A DNA stretch of 64,000 bases from Chromobotia macracanthus (lineage: Eukaryota; Chordata; Actinopteri; Cypriniformes; Botiidae): the NCBI GenBank assembly GCA_036877525.1, contig JAZGTH010000008.1, positions 10,942,001 through 11,006,000 of the forward strand, written 5' to 3'. The translations under genes and the position numbers were made by a program. Below the pieces are notes generated by a model. That model was not told the DNA's origin. It saw only the letters and a list, made by a program, of their open reading frames with translations, and made no database searches. Below are positions 30,023-42,292 of the stretch, in pieces. Within the stretch, counting starts at the first letter, position 1. Each line of letters begins with the position of its first letter.

Positions 30023-30419
30023 TCAAACTGAATTAGTCTCACAGTGATTCACATGCATTTAAAAACAACATACACATCTAGGTCCCCTAAAGACCCTTGA
30101 ATGTACGTAAAAGACAGTAAAGACAACTTGACATTTTACTGGAGCACGTAAGATTGTTCACATTAATGATGTGGGTCTTTAACATGACAAATTAAACGAA
30201 GGGTTTATAAAGCAATCCCTTACAATAACATTGTGCAAAAGGAGGGACATTTACAAAATGTAAATGTTATAAATGTTATAGTTACGTTTATTTGAATAGA
30301 ATCACATTGCTTTGTTTATGTGTTTATTCGCTTTATTTATTGTTTATTGTATATTATTATTATTTATTTATTGAGCAGATGCGACTCATTAATTCGTCTC
30401 CGTTTTACGCCACATTGTC
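30023..30419. other. AT-rich spacer
   Basis: About 400 bp between the 3' end of one gene and the CpG island of the next; TTATTATTATTTATTTATT runs near 30340-30372. Nothing else seen. Confidence 0.5.
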
Positions 30420-30960
30420 CCGAACAGGGTGTCGATGACGTACGTATAGTTAAAGGGAAAGATTGACAGCCCGGGTAGCCAATAACACGCCTTCGTCGAA
30501 CGGGGCGGGGCCCTGCCTGTTCCACGGCGAATCAGCATTCGGCGGAGGCGGGGCTTGAGCCGGTGGGCCTGTCAGTCAGACGCTCGCCGGAGTCGTCGCG
30601 CTTCGATCGTGGACGGCGCGTCGCGTCAGGAAATAACGCGCGTTTCGACGCGAGCGGCATCGTTTGTCAACGATAATGGGATCGACGTCTCCCGTCTGGC
30701 GAGGTAAGATGGACAACCGGAGTGATTTTCTCCCGTTTTAACTCGGAGAAAGAAACTTTCCGGAGGGTGAACTCCGCGGAGCGCAATGGGATGTAGCCGC
30801 ACGGACGCGCTCGCGTCGGTTCTGGTGCGGGTTGAGCGCATCGTAAGCGTGCATGTTTGTGAGGAAGACGTCCGGATGTCGCGGTCCAGATGAAGGACTT
30901 GATCCCCGCGGACGCCGGATGGTTTAGCGGCACGACTTGACGTCGGTCCCGTTGTTTGGA
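30420..30960 (+). promoter_or_regulatory. sipa1l2: CpG island, probable sipa1l2 promoter
   Basis: Sharp change from AT-rich to CpG-dense DNA. It holds a TGACGTAC CRE-like site (30436-30443), a CCAAT box (30479-30483), GC boxes at 30501-30512 (CGGGGCGGGGCC) and 30546-30555 (AGGCGGGGCT), and no TATA box. Location upstream of sipa1l2 with no other plus-strand gene in between makes it the likely promoter; the 25-kb gap means this is inferred. Confidence 0.65.
30555..30703 (+). other. sipa1l2: candidate non-coding exon 1 of sipa1l2
   Basis: A strong donor (GGCGAG then GTAAGATGG) follows the promoter motifs at 30703/30704. The transcription start is not visible, so the left edge is arbitrary. It would splice to the acceptor at 55802. 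Confidence 0.4.
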
Positions 30961-33900
30961 GACAGGCGCACGGGTTATGAGCCTCATCCGTCGACGGCAT
31001 GCCTGCAACTTGTGTTATCAGATTATTAGATTAGATCAGATTATTTATCCGCTTTACGGCTTTGTGTTCACTTCACGAAACTTACTGAAGCGTTTCAATC
31101 CGGATTGCGTTGCAATTCGCGCTTGGTACGAACTCGCTGCCATTGATGCGGCGCAAGTGAGTTGGTTTGGTGCAAGTGAATGGGACAGTAAATAAGAGAC
31201 AGTAAATAAGAGACAGTAAATAAGAGAAATGCATGATTGTCTAACAGTGCCGGAGATGTTTGTGTCACAGGACTTCATCCTGGAAGTCGTGATCCGAAAG
31301 CGCTCATTACTCCACCGCGGTGCGCAATGGGTCAGTGTCGCTTCATCCGTGCCTCTTTATGGAGAGAAGAGTTGTTTTTGGGTTTCTTCAGAGCTAACCT
31401 TGGCAGCCAGCTGTTGCTTCTGTCTTCTTGGCAGTCCACCCGGTTATATTCACTCTCTGTCTCTTGGGTTTGGAGGTTTTGATGCCCAAATTGGAGAGGT
31501 TCGTGCGCATTGCTTTGTAGCTCCCAACCTCTTTGTTTTAGGCGCATCCATTATTCAAATCCGGCCAAATACTTTGTTCTTGTGTGTTAGATGTGAGTGA
31601 CATTTAAATAAAATGTCTTTATCCAATGCATGCTAAAGATATCCGCCCCAAATGTCTTATTGCATGGGCGCAGATGGCCCTGGATGCTCCTTTAATGAGA
31701 TGGCATATATTTTATTGTTCATTTAATTGTAGAAACTCCAATGTAATTATGGGCAGCCCAGCTATTTAGTGAGAAGCACTTCTCCTGAGAGCAAGAGCCG
31801 TGGTCCACCAAGCAGCTTCTCTTTTAAAGCTTGTCCTATTGATGTTGATTATAAATGATCCAGTGTATTGTATTTGTTTTGGTTTTATTAACTGTTTTCT
31901 TGCATGTTTTTGTATGGCGTTTTATGTGCCGTAGTGCTTTAGATTTGAGAAAAGCCCATTATAATATAGGCATTATTATTATGTGGCTCCTTTTCATTTT
32001 CGCATTAAGAATACTGTGCTGTTATCAGTTTAATGTTCATATTCATTCGAATGGTCTTTAAAACGTTAATATGGTGCTTTAACCACCGGATGAAAAGTCT
32101 TGCTGATGTGCGGTCATTTGAAACGTCCTCGGGGTGGATTAGAAGTCAAACACACCAAATGTCTGACAGCAGGGAAGTCAAAAACACTTTCCACCAGCTC
32201 ACGGGGTTCAAATCAATGGCGTTTCTGTCACCACCCCTGACAGATAACAGGCCAGAGGGCGATCTGTTTGTGTTGGTGGATTAATTTCCTCTCTGTGTCG
32301 TGGCCGGCACCTGTCAACACTAAGGGACTCTTCATTTTAACCTCATGGGACTTCTTTGCTGTCTTTACATAGTGCGGTTAGAATAATTAAGTCCCCGGTC
32401 GTTCCTTTGCGGCGCTCCGGTCTCTTCCCTTAGGATCTAAACAAACCTTGAGATCTTCAAAAAAGGTCAGCAGATGTTCTCGAGCGGTCTTGTGCAATGT
32501 GATTTGAGGAAATTGTATTAGATGCAGCTTACTTCGAGCTGCCCTCGACTGACTGTTGATTGAGTTATCTCATTTTTGGACACCCTGTTGACCCTAGCAA
32601 CCAAATCAGAAGACCCCTCCCCATTGTGTGCTTTGTTTCTCATTGTTCATTGGCGACTGTGAGTCATATTCGTCTGGCGGTTGACTGTGCGTGTTTCTGG
32701 TTCTGTCTCTATGGGAAGACTGCTTGATATGAGATTTTTATGTGCATTTCTGGTTCACTGGGGACAATAAACAGCATATTTGAGAGCACAGATCCTGCAT
32801 GGTGGGGCAGATTATGTGCATAGTTTGCATAATTCACAGATAATGGAAAGGAAGGAAGTAAGTTAAGATGCGACTCAAGTTTACCAAATCAAGGTCAGGA
32901 GTTGAGAACACCTCGGGGAACGCGATCCAAATGGTTTAATTGGAAGACTAAACAACCCCTGCCCTATTTGTGACCTTCTTATGAAAGAGTTTGTCTTTCA
33001 GTTCTCTTGGAAAAGGAAGTATTTCATTATCTTGCGGCACAGATCGGATGCTGATGTTTCTAATCTAATTACCCGTCTGTAAACTTCTGAAATTCCCGTA
33101 AATAGTCACATCCATCCAAGACGTGGATTCTTCATGGGTTTCTGGTAAGATTAGGATCTAATAAGGAGAACGTGATTAGTTATGTCAACAGGACAGCATG
33201 ACAAATATTTACAATAACTGCTGGTAGCAAAATTGGTTTGGTGGTGTTTAGTATTTTTCTTTTTTGTTGTCTCAGAAACTGATGAGGAGCAGAAAGGATC
33301 TAACGTTAATTTGCTGGTAGTAACGTGCAGAGTGCGAAGAGAAAGAGGATTTGTCTTTGATATCAATGATAGCACCAGGAGAATGCACGGACACAGACAG
33401 GGATTAGCTACGGCCATCTGTTGCCCAAGGAATCAATAGCCAGACCTTTCTCGGATTCCCGGCATGGGTACAGGAAAGATCACCACAGCACTCCATCAAC
33501 GATGCTTTGGTTTGGCCGAGAGTGACCTCACATACTCCATTTATAATGCATGTTTGCTCATGCGCTTTAGGGAGCGAGAGTGAAAAGGACCACCTAGATC
33601 CACTTTCCTTCCACCATCCTAGGAATTTTTCCAAAGCCCAAGGAATGCCTTGCAAAGCGCTTGATAAGGCGAATGTTTTAATTGGTTTAAAGTAGTCTGC
33701 TGTTAGTTGGCGGTTGCCAGATTTGCCAATTTTAAAACTATCAAAAAACACCATTTTACAAATCACTTGGGAAAACATTTATTCTGTTTTTTATTTGTTT
33801 TTTGTTTATTTTGGTATATTTTTTATTGATAATAATAGTGTTTTTTAAAATTCTTTCTGAGGAGGTATGCAGTTTGGTTCTTTGTGTTTCGACAGTATGA

Positions 33901-34370
33901 AATCAAATTTCATCCTCTGTGGCAAGAAAAGGTTTCCTTTTAGTTGGCCACTGAGTCTCGCCTGTTTTCTTTCTTTTTCCTTTCATGGCTCTATTGAAGG
34001 GGTCGACACAATGGACTGTCTTCCTTTGACACTTCCCCAGCCTGAAGGGTCGGGATTTGGTTTTCAGGTCGCTGTAGAGGAAATCATTTTATCTTTATTG
34101 TGGTAGACAACTTTAAAGAGCTGATGCCAAGTTAGACTTTTCTTCTCACTTATGCCCGAGTGGTTTTGCTGACGTCTCTGGCAGAATCACCTGGCTATAA
34201 CACTCTGGACTGCTGAGTCACAGACATTCTGTGCCTGCTTAACTAGAAAACAGGCTTATTTATTATCACTGGTTTACTCTAACTGTGCTATGCAGCCATC
34301 ACATGGCATCTGAACTTAGGCAAAATTGTAACTGTTTAAACTTCAGTCAAGTCCAAGTCTTGTAGTAGAA
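30704..34370 (+). other. sipa1l2 intron 1, first part
   Basis: Non-coding. Contains a 14-bp tandem repeat (unit AGTAAATAAGAGAC, about three copies, 31187-31228). The remaining open frames are short and lack splice or family support. Confidence 0.5.
31187..31228. repeat. 14-bp tandem repeat, three units
   Basis: AGTAAATAAGAGAC repeated three times, last unit with a terminal mismatch. Confidence 0.85.
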
Positions 34371-34374
34371 ACCT

Positions 34375-34640
34375 TATCTGGTTAAAGGCCCGAAGTGAAG
34401 TGACATGCATGCTGTATGCTGACCTATACTGAATTTGTCCTTTGCGTTTAACCCATCCAGTTAATGCTCACACAATGGAGTAGTGAACACATACCCGAAG
34501 CAGTGGGCAGCACTGCGGTGCCAGGAGAGCAATTGGGGGTAAGAGCATAACAGTTGTTTCGTTCTGGCATTGAGAATCAAACTGGCAACCTTCTGGTTAC
34601 AAGCCCAGCTCTCTAACCAGCAGGCTGCAGCTGCCCCACT
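34375..34640 (+). mobile_element. SINE-like element with GCAGTGGGCAGC core
   Basis: Contains GTGACATGCATGCTGTATGC, TTTAACCCATCCAGTTAATG, GAAGCAGTGGGCAGCACTGC and an end resembling an inverted tRNA-like region (GAGAATCAAACTGGCAACCT), a combination common in fish tRNA-derived SINEs. Class assigned from memory of such repeats. Confidence 0.55.
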
Positions 34641-37600
34641 GGATCCTTTTGTGTTTGATTTGGTTTACATTATTTCATATTATCAGCGTTTTTCAAAGTC
34701 TAGCTGATCCAACCCTGTCTCTGTTCTAACAGTCTATGTATGTATGTCTAGTTCGTATCTTGGTATGTTTATGCAGCGGCTAATATTTTATCAGTTACTT
34801 TATGTATTTTTAATGTCTTTATGTTGTATTTAATAGCTCCTATCCTCACATAATAACCCAGCCATCTTGGAACCTTCCCTCTTCTCTGTCTATTGCAAAG
34901 GCTCATGGGAAAGCAAGCGAGGCTGCTGGCAGACCCTATCAGATGCATGCAGCCATCTGCCTCCACACCTGACACTGTTACACTCGCTCGCATCCATCCA
35001 GTTGGGTCTCAACCCCACCAAATGCTTTTTCTGAATAACAATAGTTTCAGTTCAAACCAGGGCTGCAATTAACAACTATTTTGATATTCAGGGAATATGT
35101 TGATTATTAATTTTTCTTGGAATAATCGACTAACCCGCATAAGCGGTTTGCTAATTGAAGTCTATGTAGCGTATGCCATAGATGTTGTGCGCACATGTTA
35201 AAATCCCCCGTGGTCAATAATTTTATCCGTTAAAACTCGTCTTCGATCATCAGAATGACAAGAAAAACAAACAAGTTTTTCTTCATGCCTTAATGTAGCT
35301 TATATTTAACTGTACACCGTTGCTTTATTTACTATTGGTAGACCATGAATATGCAAATTAGTCATAATACTGTCAAAATTACTGTATGTCTAAAAATGTC
35401 TTTGCTTTTATATTTTTGCATTGATAATTACGTCAGATTTTTTATGATTTAATTGAATTAATCAATGGATTGTTTAATCAAAACAAAAGTGTTCCTTTCA
35501 CTCAAGCCATGTTTGTTTGACATGTATGCGCATAGTGCCTGCTTGCTAATAAGAATATAACAGCAAAAAAGTATGGATGTATTTTTTCAAATAAAAAGTG
35601 GCATAGTTAAGAGGTTTTCTGCTTATTTCATTGTTTATTGTCGTAGTTTTAGTTCGAACGCAAATTGTGTAAGATTGGACTCTCATTATAATCAAGCTTG
35701 TATGTTCTCCAGTCTTTGGGATGTTCTTTGGACCTGCTGCGTGAGCCTAACCCTGAACGACATGCTGCTTAATATTTAAAATGGCAAACGCTACGATAAA
35801 GCAGAGCACTGGACCGTGGCGTCTGCGTTCGGTTTTGCCGTCATTGTTCTTCGCAGGGCTTTGTTTAGTGTTGTAGCGCAGCACAGGAGCAGGGAATGAA
35901 ATATCAGCAGCTAGGTTGAACTGAATCTCACCCCAGTATCTCGTGTCATTGTGAGAGAGGGAGATTTCAGGAGGGTGGCTGATGCAGAGGACTTCCTTCT
36001 GGCTTCTCTTTCTCTCTTTGAACCAGATCAGTGTTCTCTGTGGGACTAATATGACTCTCGTGGTTGCTAAGTGGACTCTTTGGGGACAGACGGATTTGTG
36101 CGAAAAGCTCAAAGACATCCGTATCCTCGTCCGTCGTCTCTGCTTCCTTTGTGCGCACAGAAAGATCAAAGATCACACCGGCAGGCTGCGCAAAGCGCTT
36201 CCACAATTAGATATTTTTACATTTCATAAAAATCAGGGAGGATTGTCGCTGAAGCCTGAGGGTGAAAATGGGAGAAATGTCACTCCTTAACAGCCTGTAA
36301 TCGGCTCTGTGCTTTCCCCGCTTTCACCTGAAGAAACACAGTATGACTAATCAGACGACTGACAGGAAAAAAAGTGTAAAGTTGCAGTTTGCATAAAGTT
36401 AACAGCTCCTGCCAAGTGTTGAGAGAAACCGTGGCTGTGTTGCACCTGTGTGAATTGTCATGGGGGCATATCCCAAGCATGTAAAGCGATAAAGACTGGG
36501 AGCTGTGGCTTGCGATCTATGAAGTCTTTGTTTTGCATTGGTTAATTTTCAAAGGTCATGACTCATAAGCCTGTCTCGACTGCTCTGTACAGTTACATCC
36601 AATTGGATTGTCCATAATGCGATGTCTTTACGTTCTTGATGGGCGCTAGTAATGCACCATAAATTGTTTAAGGCAATGCATGCGATGGTGCAACCTTTCG
36701 TCTGTTTCGTTTGCATTTTTGTCGCAGCTCATCAACCATTTGCTTCTTTCAGCGCATTAGGCCGATGATTAAGCACATTGTACACCAGACAGCGCCACCT
36801 CAGCGATGCAAGCGGAGCGGAAAGCTTATTATTTTTGCCCTACATTTCCTCTGTGCCGGGGACGGATGTGTAATTCCCATGACAGTGTGCTTGTTTGCAG
36901 GGCCTGTTTGTTAGTCATGCATGTGCATGTGTGACGATTAAACGCATGTAATCCTGAGGACTTCTTGCTCTAATTGCACCTAAATACGCAGATTTAGGGC
37001 CTTTGTCTTTGGCTGCATCGGTGCAGATGATCTGCAGTCTGTGGTGCACTTTCACTGCCTGTTCAAACAGTGCTAGGTTATGGCTGCGGTCTGCTCTGCT
37101 TTATGACTCCATCTCGTATCAGAGTACTAAATATATACCGGAGAGATTTAGTATGACACTGTTAGATGTAATTTACATACGTTGGCCATAATCAGCAGGG
37201 CTATTTGCAGCAGAAACAGCTGTTGTTTGTTGCAGCCGACGCATTATTTTGCCTGGCCAGCAAAACCTCGCAGTACTTTAATAAATCAAAACGGTTTTGT
37301 TTTGGAAGGTAATAACTTATCTTGTTCTAGTCGATCCACTTTAACCATTTTTTGGGGGGGTTATGAGTATTGCGTTGTTTTGGAAAGTGTCATTTGTTTA
37401 ATTTATTAAATATAATTATATAATATTATTAATATGTTATATAATAGTTATTTGATTTATATACTTTAATATACAGAAATGACACACTTTCGGTTAGTTA
37501 CTTTCAATGCTGTCACTTTCAATGATGATACTTTCTCTGTTTTGTCCCAGGATGGGGTAGTAAAGACCGCTTCTGAATTGAAGCTGGTGCAGAACCTTTT

Positions 37601-38923
37601 CTGACCTCTTATTGGTTACTTAAGCTGGGACAAATGGACAGGTTTATTCATGAGGTCAAGGTGACCCCGTCCCCAGGGTTCACTATTGTTGTGTCTTATT
37701 GATCTCGTGAAGTCAACGGACGTGTCCGCATTGGTTTGGAATGCGACAGCTTGTGTGTCAGTCAAAAAACATGCTTGTCAGCAAGGCCATCTTTAACCTT
37801 TACTGTTTGCATGTTTAGGTGGTTCAAAGGTTTAACCTTTAAAGAAGTTCGGAAGAGACCGCCTGGGGATACATTCAATGTGTATAAATCTGTTTAATCC
37901 ATAAATCCATATTGTAAAATGGATAGTTCTGACTCTGCGTTTGAAGCCGTTATATAAAAGCTTGTATACAACTTCTATGCTGGCTTCTGTTCTTATTTAA
38001 TTTCAATAATCTGCTATTTTCAGCAAATGTATCTAAATGAGCCGACCGATCCATTACATAAACTGAGGCATGGCTGTGAATTACATTATTGAAGGGAGAT
38101 AATAGAAACGCTTTATCATAAAAATGAATGAAAACACAATCAGTTCATTCAATGTGTCGTTGATAAATTAGTCAATTAATTAAATGTTGGTGGCTCTTGG
38201 TATTTTATAATTATTTTATGTATTTAGGTCATTTTTTTCAGCCAGTTAATTCATGGACCACAGTTTGAGAACTGCTGATGTAGACTACAAACTAGAAAAT
38301 GTTTTGTGCATTTTATTAATTACAGGTTTTAATTATTTACTGTACGCTGGTGTGCCTTTATCGTACTGCTGTTGCCATTGTTTTATTAAAGCAAGAAGAG
38401 TCTGTATATTACACTGTTTTTACCAGGGTAAAGGGGGGGTCAGAAGTTCACGTCTTGCAAGCCACTTCTGATTTATTGCTTTATTGTACATACGCTAAAA
38501 TGCTCACCATTGACCTGCACAGCATAAAACACCACCAGATTATTCTTCCAAATGTTTGAATTAATCTCTGTCACCATTTAGAGATGAACAACGAGTGACA
38601 AAAGGATTATGGTCCAGGGACTTGATGGATCAGGACTGGATGACCTGTATCTGAGACCAGCGGGTATTTTCTGTGTGTTTTTGGTGGGGGTTGAGATGGC
38701 CGACCTGCTGTTCCTCCAAAGCTGAAGGGCAGCTAACAGGAGAGGATTAGCGTCTTCATAGCATTCATTGTAGCGAGAGTGATGATGTCTCTGTTGGAAG
38801 ATCAGGGGCCTTCAGACTGCTGACGTTGTGGATCCATTTAGTCCTCAGTGAGTTTTAAAAATTGTCCTAAATTTACAAGTAGCATAGACAATTTCAGAGA
38901 GGCTAGCAATAGCAAGCTAGATT

Positions 38924-38924
<1 letters not shown>

Positions 38925-38986
<62 letters not shown>
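38925..38986. repeat. compound (TA)n(CA)n microsatellite
   Basis: About 12 TA units followed by about 19 CA units. Confidence 0.95.
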
Positions 38987-38990
<4 letters not shown>

Positions 38991-40152
38991 ATTAAAGGGC
39001 TCATGCATCGCTGCAGCACGCAAGCTTAAAATAAATGTTACTGGCCGTTGATGTGGACGCTCATGTAGTTATCATTATAATTATCATTAGAGTTATCGAT
39101 TTTGGTGTGAACAGTCCTTTACTCTTCTTTTTCTCTTAATTATCTCATCCTCTTTTATATACCACAGAAATAAGACGTTAGGCTTTATCATTTTCTGGAA
39201 GCCCCTATGACCTGGAAAATTAGAGGCATTTGCGCAGGAAATTATAGGTGTGATTACAGTGGCAGGAAATGGCTGTCGGCAATTAAAAAAGACGAGGAAA
39301 AACACGTGTTGCCTTGAGACGCAGGTGCAGTCCTCACCCTCCACCGTCTGCTCGCGTCACATTAAACATCACAGCAGCGTGTTTGTCGAAGTGTCGCGGC
39401 TGATCAAAGACTCACGAGATCCAGTTTCGGACGGCCAAGGCATTTAAATGGCTTCAGAACTCACCAGATTAGTAGTTTGGGTTTGCGGATGGTTTTGGCT
39501 GAGCAGTTAAGGATGTGTAATCGCTGACAGATGTCGAATAAAGTGTTGATTTGCCATTCTTACAGCTGTCTCTGACAAACAACAGATCTTATTACTGTAA
39601 TCTTTTAACAATTCCATATATTTACAAAGTATATATTTATCTGTACACATGCCTGCATGCATTCTGAAGAGACTGTAGTTTGCAGTTTAAATCATAGGGC
39701 ATAATAAATGCAGATCTGGTCGTGTTCTTGCTATGGTTTGTGGAATTACATTCGTAGAATTTGAGGCCATTTCTCTGTTGCTTACTGCAAAATACATCCC
39801 AGATTGCCATCAGTAAATCTCTTAATACACGAACACACGGCAGCCTCAGGTAAACCTGGCTGTATTTTTAAAAATCCCCCAGCAGATATCGAACTTAAAT
39901 GCTGATCCTGGATCAGATTCCTAACACCTGTTCTTGTACATTCTAGATCACAAAACTGATCTCACAACAGCATAAATGGACAAGTGTTGTCTTTGACCTT
40001 TTGCATGTCAACATTTGACCTGTTCTTCACGGTCGCGTTGATCTCCATTAAATCAATCGACTATGTTTCAATAAAGTAATTACTGCTATAAAAATCTTTC
40101 GTCACGGGCCTGATGAGATTTTTACGAGCCAGACGTGTCGTGGAAGGACGTG

Positions 40153-40156
<4 letters not shown>

Positions 40157-40197
<41 letters not shown>
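40157..40197. repeat. (TG)n microsatellite
   Basis: About 20 uninterrupted TG units. Confidence 0.95.
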
Positions 40198-40198
<1 letters not shown>

Positions 40199-40849
40199 GT
40201 ATCCTTACATTTAAATTGATTAGCTGGTAGGTGACCTGTTCAGTTCAAGGTTAAATGGACTTATTATAGCACATCATGTTGCCAGATGAATCTCGAGCAG
40301 AGAAGAGTTCGACACGGCTGTAATGCGCCCAAAAGCGCAGCCTTTCAAATCTAGTGAGCAGCAGAGCTTGCAGCCAATCAGATGCTGCGGTTTAGCCAGT
40401 TCTTCCTGTTTTGTTAAGCTAATGAGCATTTTAGCAACATTTGAGAGAACTGTGCATTGTTTCATGAATTTGGTAGGAGGTTGGGGTAATTGTTAGATTA
40501 ACAGCACGGTTAGACGTTTCGCTTCGGGGCACTGCTGTATTGTGATGTTGTGTGCTGTGCTTCAAGCATGTGTGTTTAGGTGTAAATGTGTGTGTTGACT
40601 TCGGTCTAATGTCTGATCCTGAGTCAGCACACAGAGTGCTGCTTCAGCTCACTGGAGCCTATAGTCATCTATATACATACACACATTCTTATGTGTACAT
40701 ACACACACACACACATTCTTAGACAGCATTCACTCTAATCTGACTGCAAACATGTTAACACAACCACACACTATAGTGAGATGTCCTTGTTCTAATTCAC
40801 ATACTTAAGCATGTGCACACTAGAGCTGAGTTATCTAAAATGAAGCAAC

Positions 40850-40850
<1 letters not shown>

Positions 40851-40930
<80 letters not shown>
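40851..40930. repeat. compound (TA)n(CA)n microsatellite
   Basis: Same arrangement as at 38925: about 8 TA then about 31 CA units, the longest CA run in the window. Confidence 0.95.
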
Positions 40931-40931
<1 letters not shown>

Positions 40932-41937
40932 TTTTTAGTTTATTAAATAAAATCACTCTTAAGTTGTTTCAGAGCAGAAACATAAATATTGAGATGAAAA
41001 ATATCCCAAGCCCAAATCCAAATCTCACCCAGCCCTAGTGCACACTCACTCACACTCGCACTGAACAGGCTTTTGTTTCAGGATGTTGTCGACATGGCAA
41101 CGCTCACACACAAATGCACAAATACACACGTGTAATAACTTGCGTTTTAATTTTTAATGCATGTGTCAGCTCCAGGCATACATACAGGTTTGGTAGCAGG
41201 TTTGTCAACACTTGTATGTTATAAATGACAACAGCCCTCTGTCTGTCCTTAATGCTGCTTTCATACTGTAAAGCTTTATGTACAGATCCTATATTTTCAC
41301 AGTTTTATGTGTTTACATTTGCATTAGGTTGATGTAGCCAGACCTTAAACTGCGACACTGTGGTTATAAAAATGGGAATCAATGCGCCAAAAAATGTGGT
41401 TAATACACTTTTACCGTAGTAAAATTTTCCTAAGGGTTTTTTTTTAGTCTGCATGCATATTACATTTTATATACATACACACACACACATATATCAGCAT
41501 TTTATCCCAAATTGTAATGAATTAAGTCTCCTTTTCTCTCTCTTTCTTTATCACTTTCTCCCTCTCTCTCGTTCTGCCTTTCATCTGGTCTGGGGCTCAT
41601 GAGATCGTTAGGGGATGTCAGTCTCTGTGGATTTCAGCAGTCAGAGGTCAGCGGTCTTCAGCGGCGTCACTCACTGAGCCTAAAGGTTTTGTTCTCATGT
41701 GGAGGGGAAAGAGCTCATTCACACTGCCTTTATTCCCTGAATGCCAGAGAGCACCAGGAGTGAGAAACCGAGGGAATGAACAGATAGACAGACAGAGAGA
41801 GAGAAAGGCAAGCACAGCTGGGTCGCCTCTGAGAGAGGACAGTTTTATTTTAGAGAGTCGCTGTGCTTTGTAATGTGAATTATAGAGCCCAGGGAATACT
41901 TCACAACACTGTCTTCATCTTTCTTTCTTTTCTCCTA

Positions 41938-42292
41938 AAGAAACACTTCACCTCAACATGAAAAATTAATTCTGTGGGTATTTACTCACTCATGTTGTGA
42001 GTATTCTGTGGAACTCAAAAGGGGAATTTCACTTTGAAGAATATCCTGGCTGCCCCTTTTCATACAGCGACGGCTTTACAGACTCAGTCTATAGAGATAT
42101 TTTGAGAAATGTCTCCGTGGTTTTGTGTCCATACAATGGAAGTCAATTGGTGCCACTGTTGTTTGGTTGCCAACGTACTTCAGAATTTCTTCTTTTGTGT
42201 TTCTTAGGAGCAAAATAGTCATACAGGTTTGGGATGACATGAGGGTGAGTAAAGAATGGAAGAATTTTCTTTTTTGGTGAACTAACCCTGTA
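41938..42292 (+). mobile_element. palindromic non-autonomous DNA element (family C), copy 1
   Basis: Left arm TTTACTCACTCATGTTGTG with GTGGAACTCAAAAGG; right arm GTCATACAGGTTTGGGATGA and GAGGGTGAGTAAAGAATG, ending TTTTGGTGAACTAACCCTG. The arms are imperfect inverted copies around CCATACAATGGAAGTCAATT. I recognise this as a common cyprinid fold-back repeat. No ORF. Confidence 0.65.

Larger units (their letters stand above)
34641..41937 (+). other. sipa1l2 intron 1, middle part
   Basis: AT-rich non-coding DNA. Apart from the microsatellites at 38925, 40157 and 40851 I see no exon, RNA gene or recognisable transposon. Confidence 0.5.

Noticed and set aside
30626..31000. Arg-rich minus-strand open frames of 113-124 codons
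   Set aside because: They lie in the CpG island, where stop codons are rare, and show no domain.
35747..36169. 140-codon minus-strand open frame
   Set aside because: Basic, low-information sequence with no homologue; mirrored by an equally long plus-strand frame.
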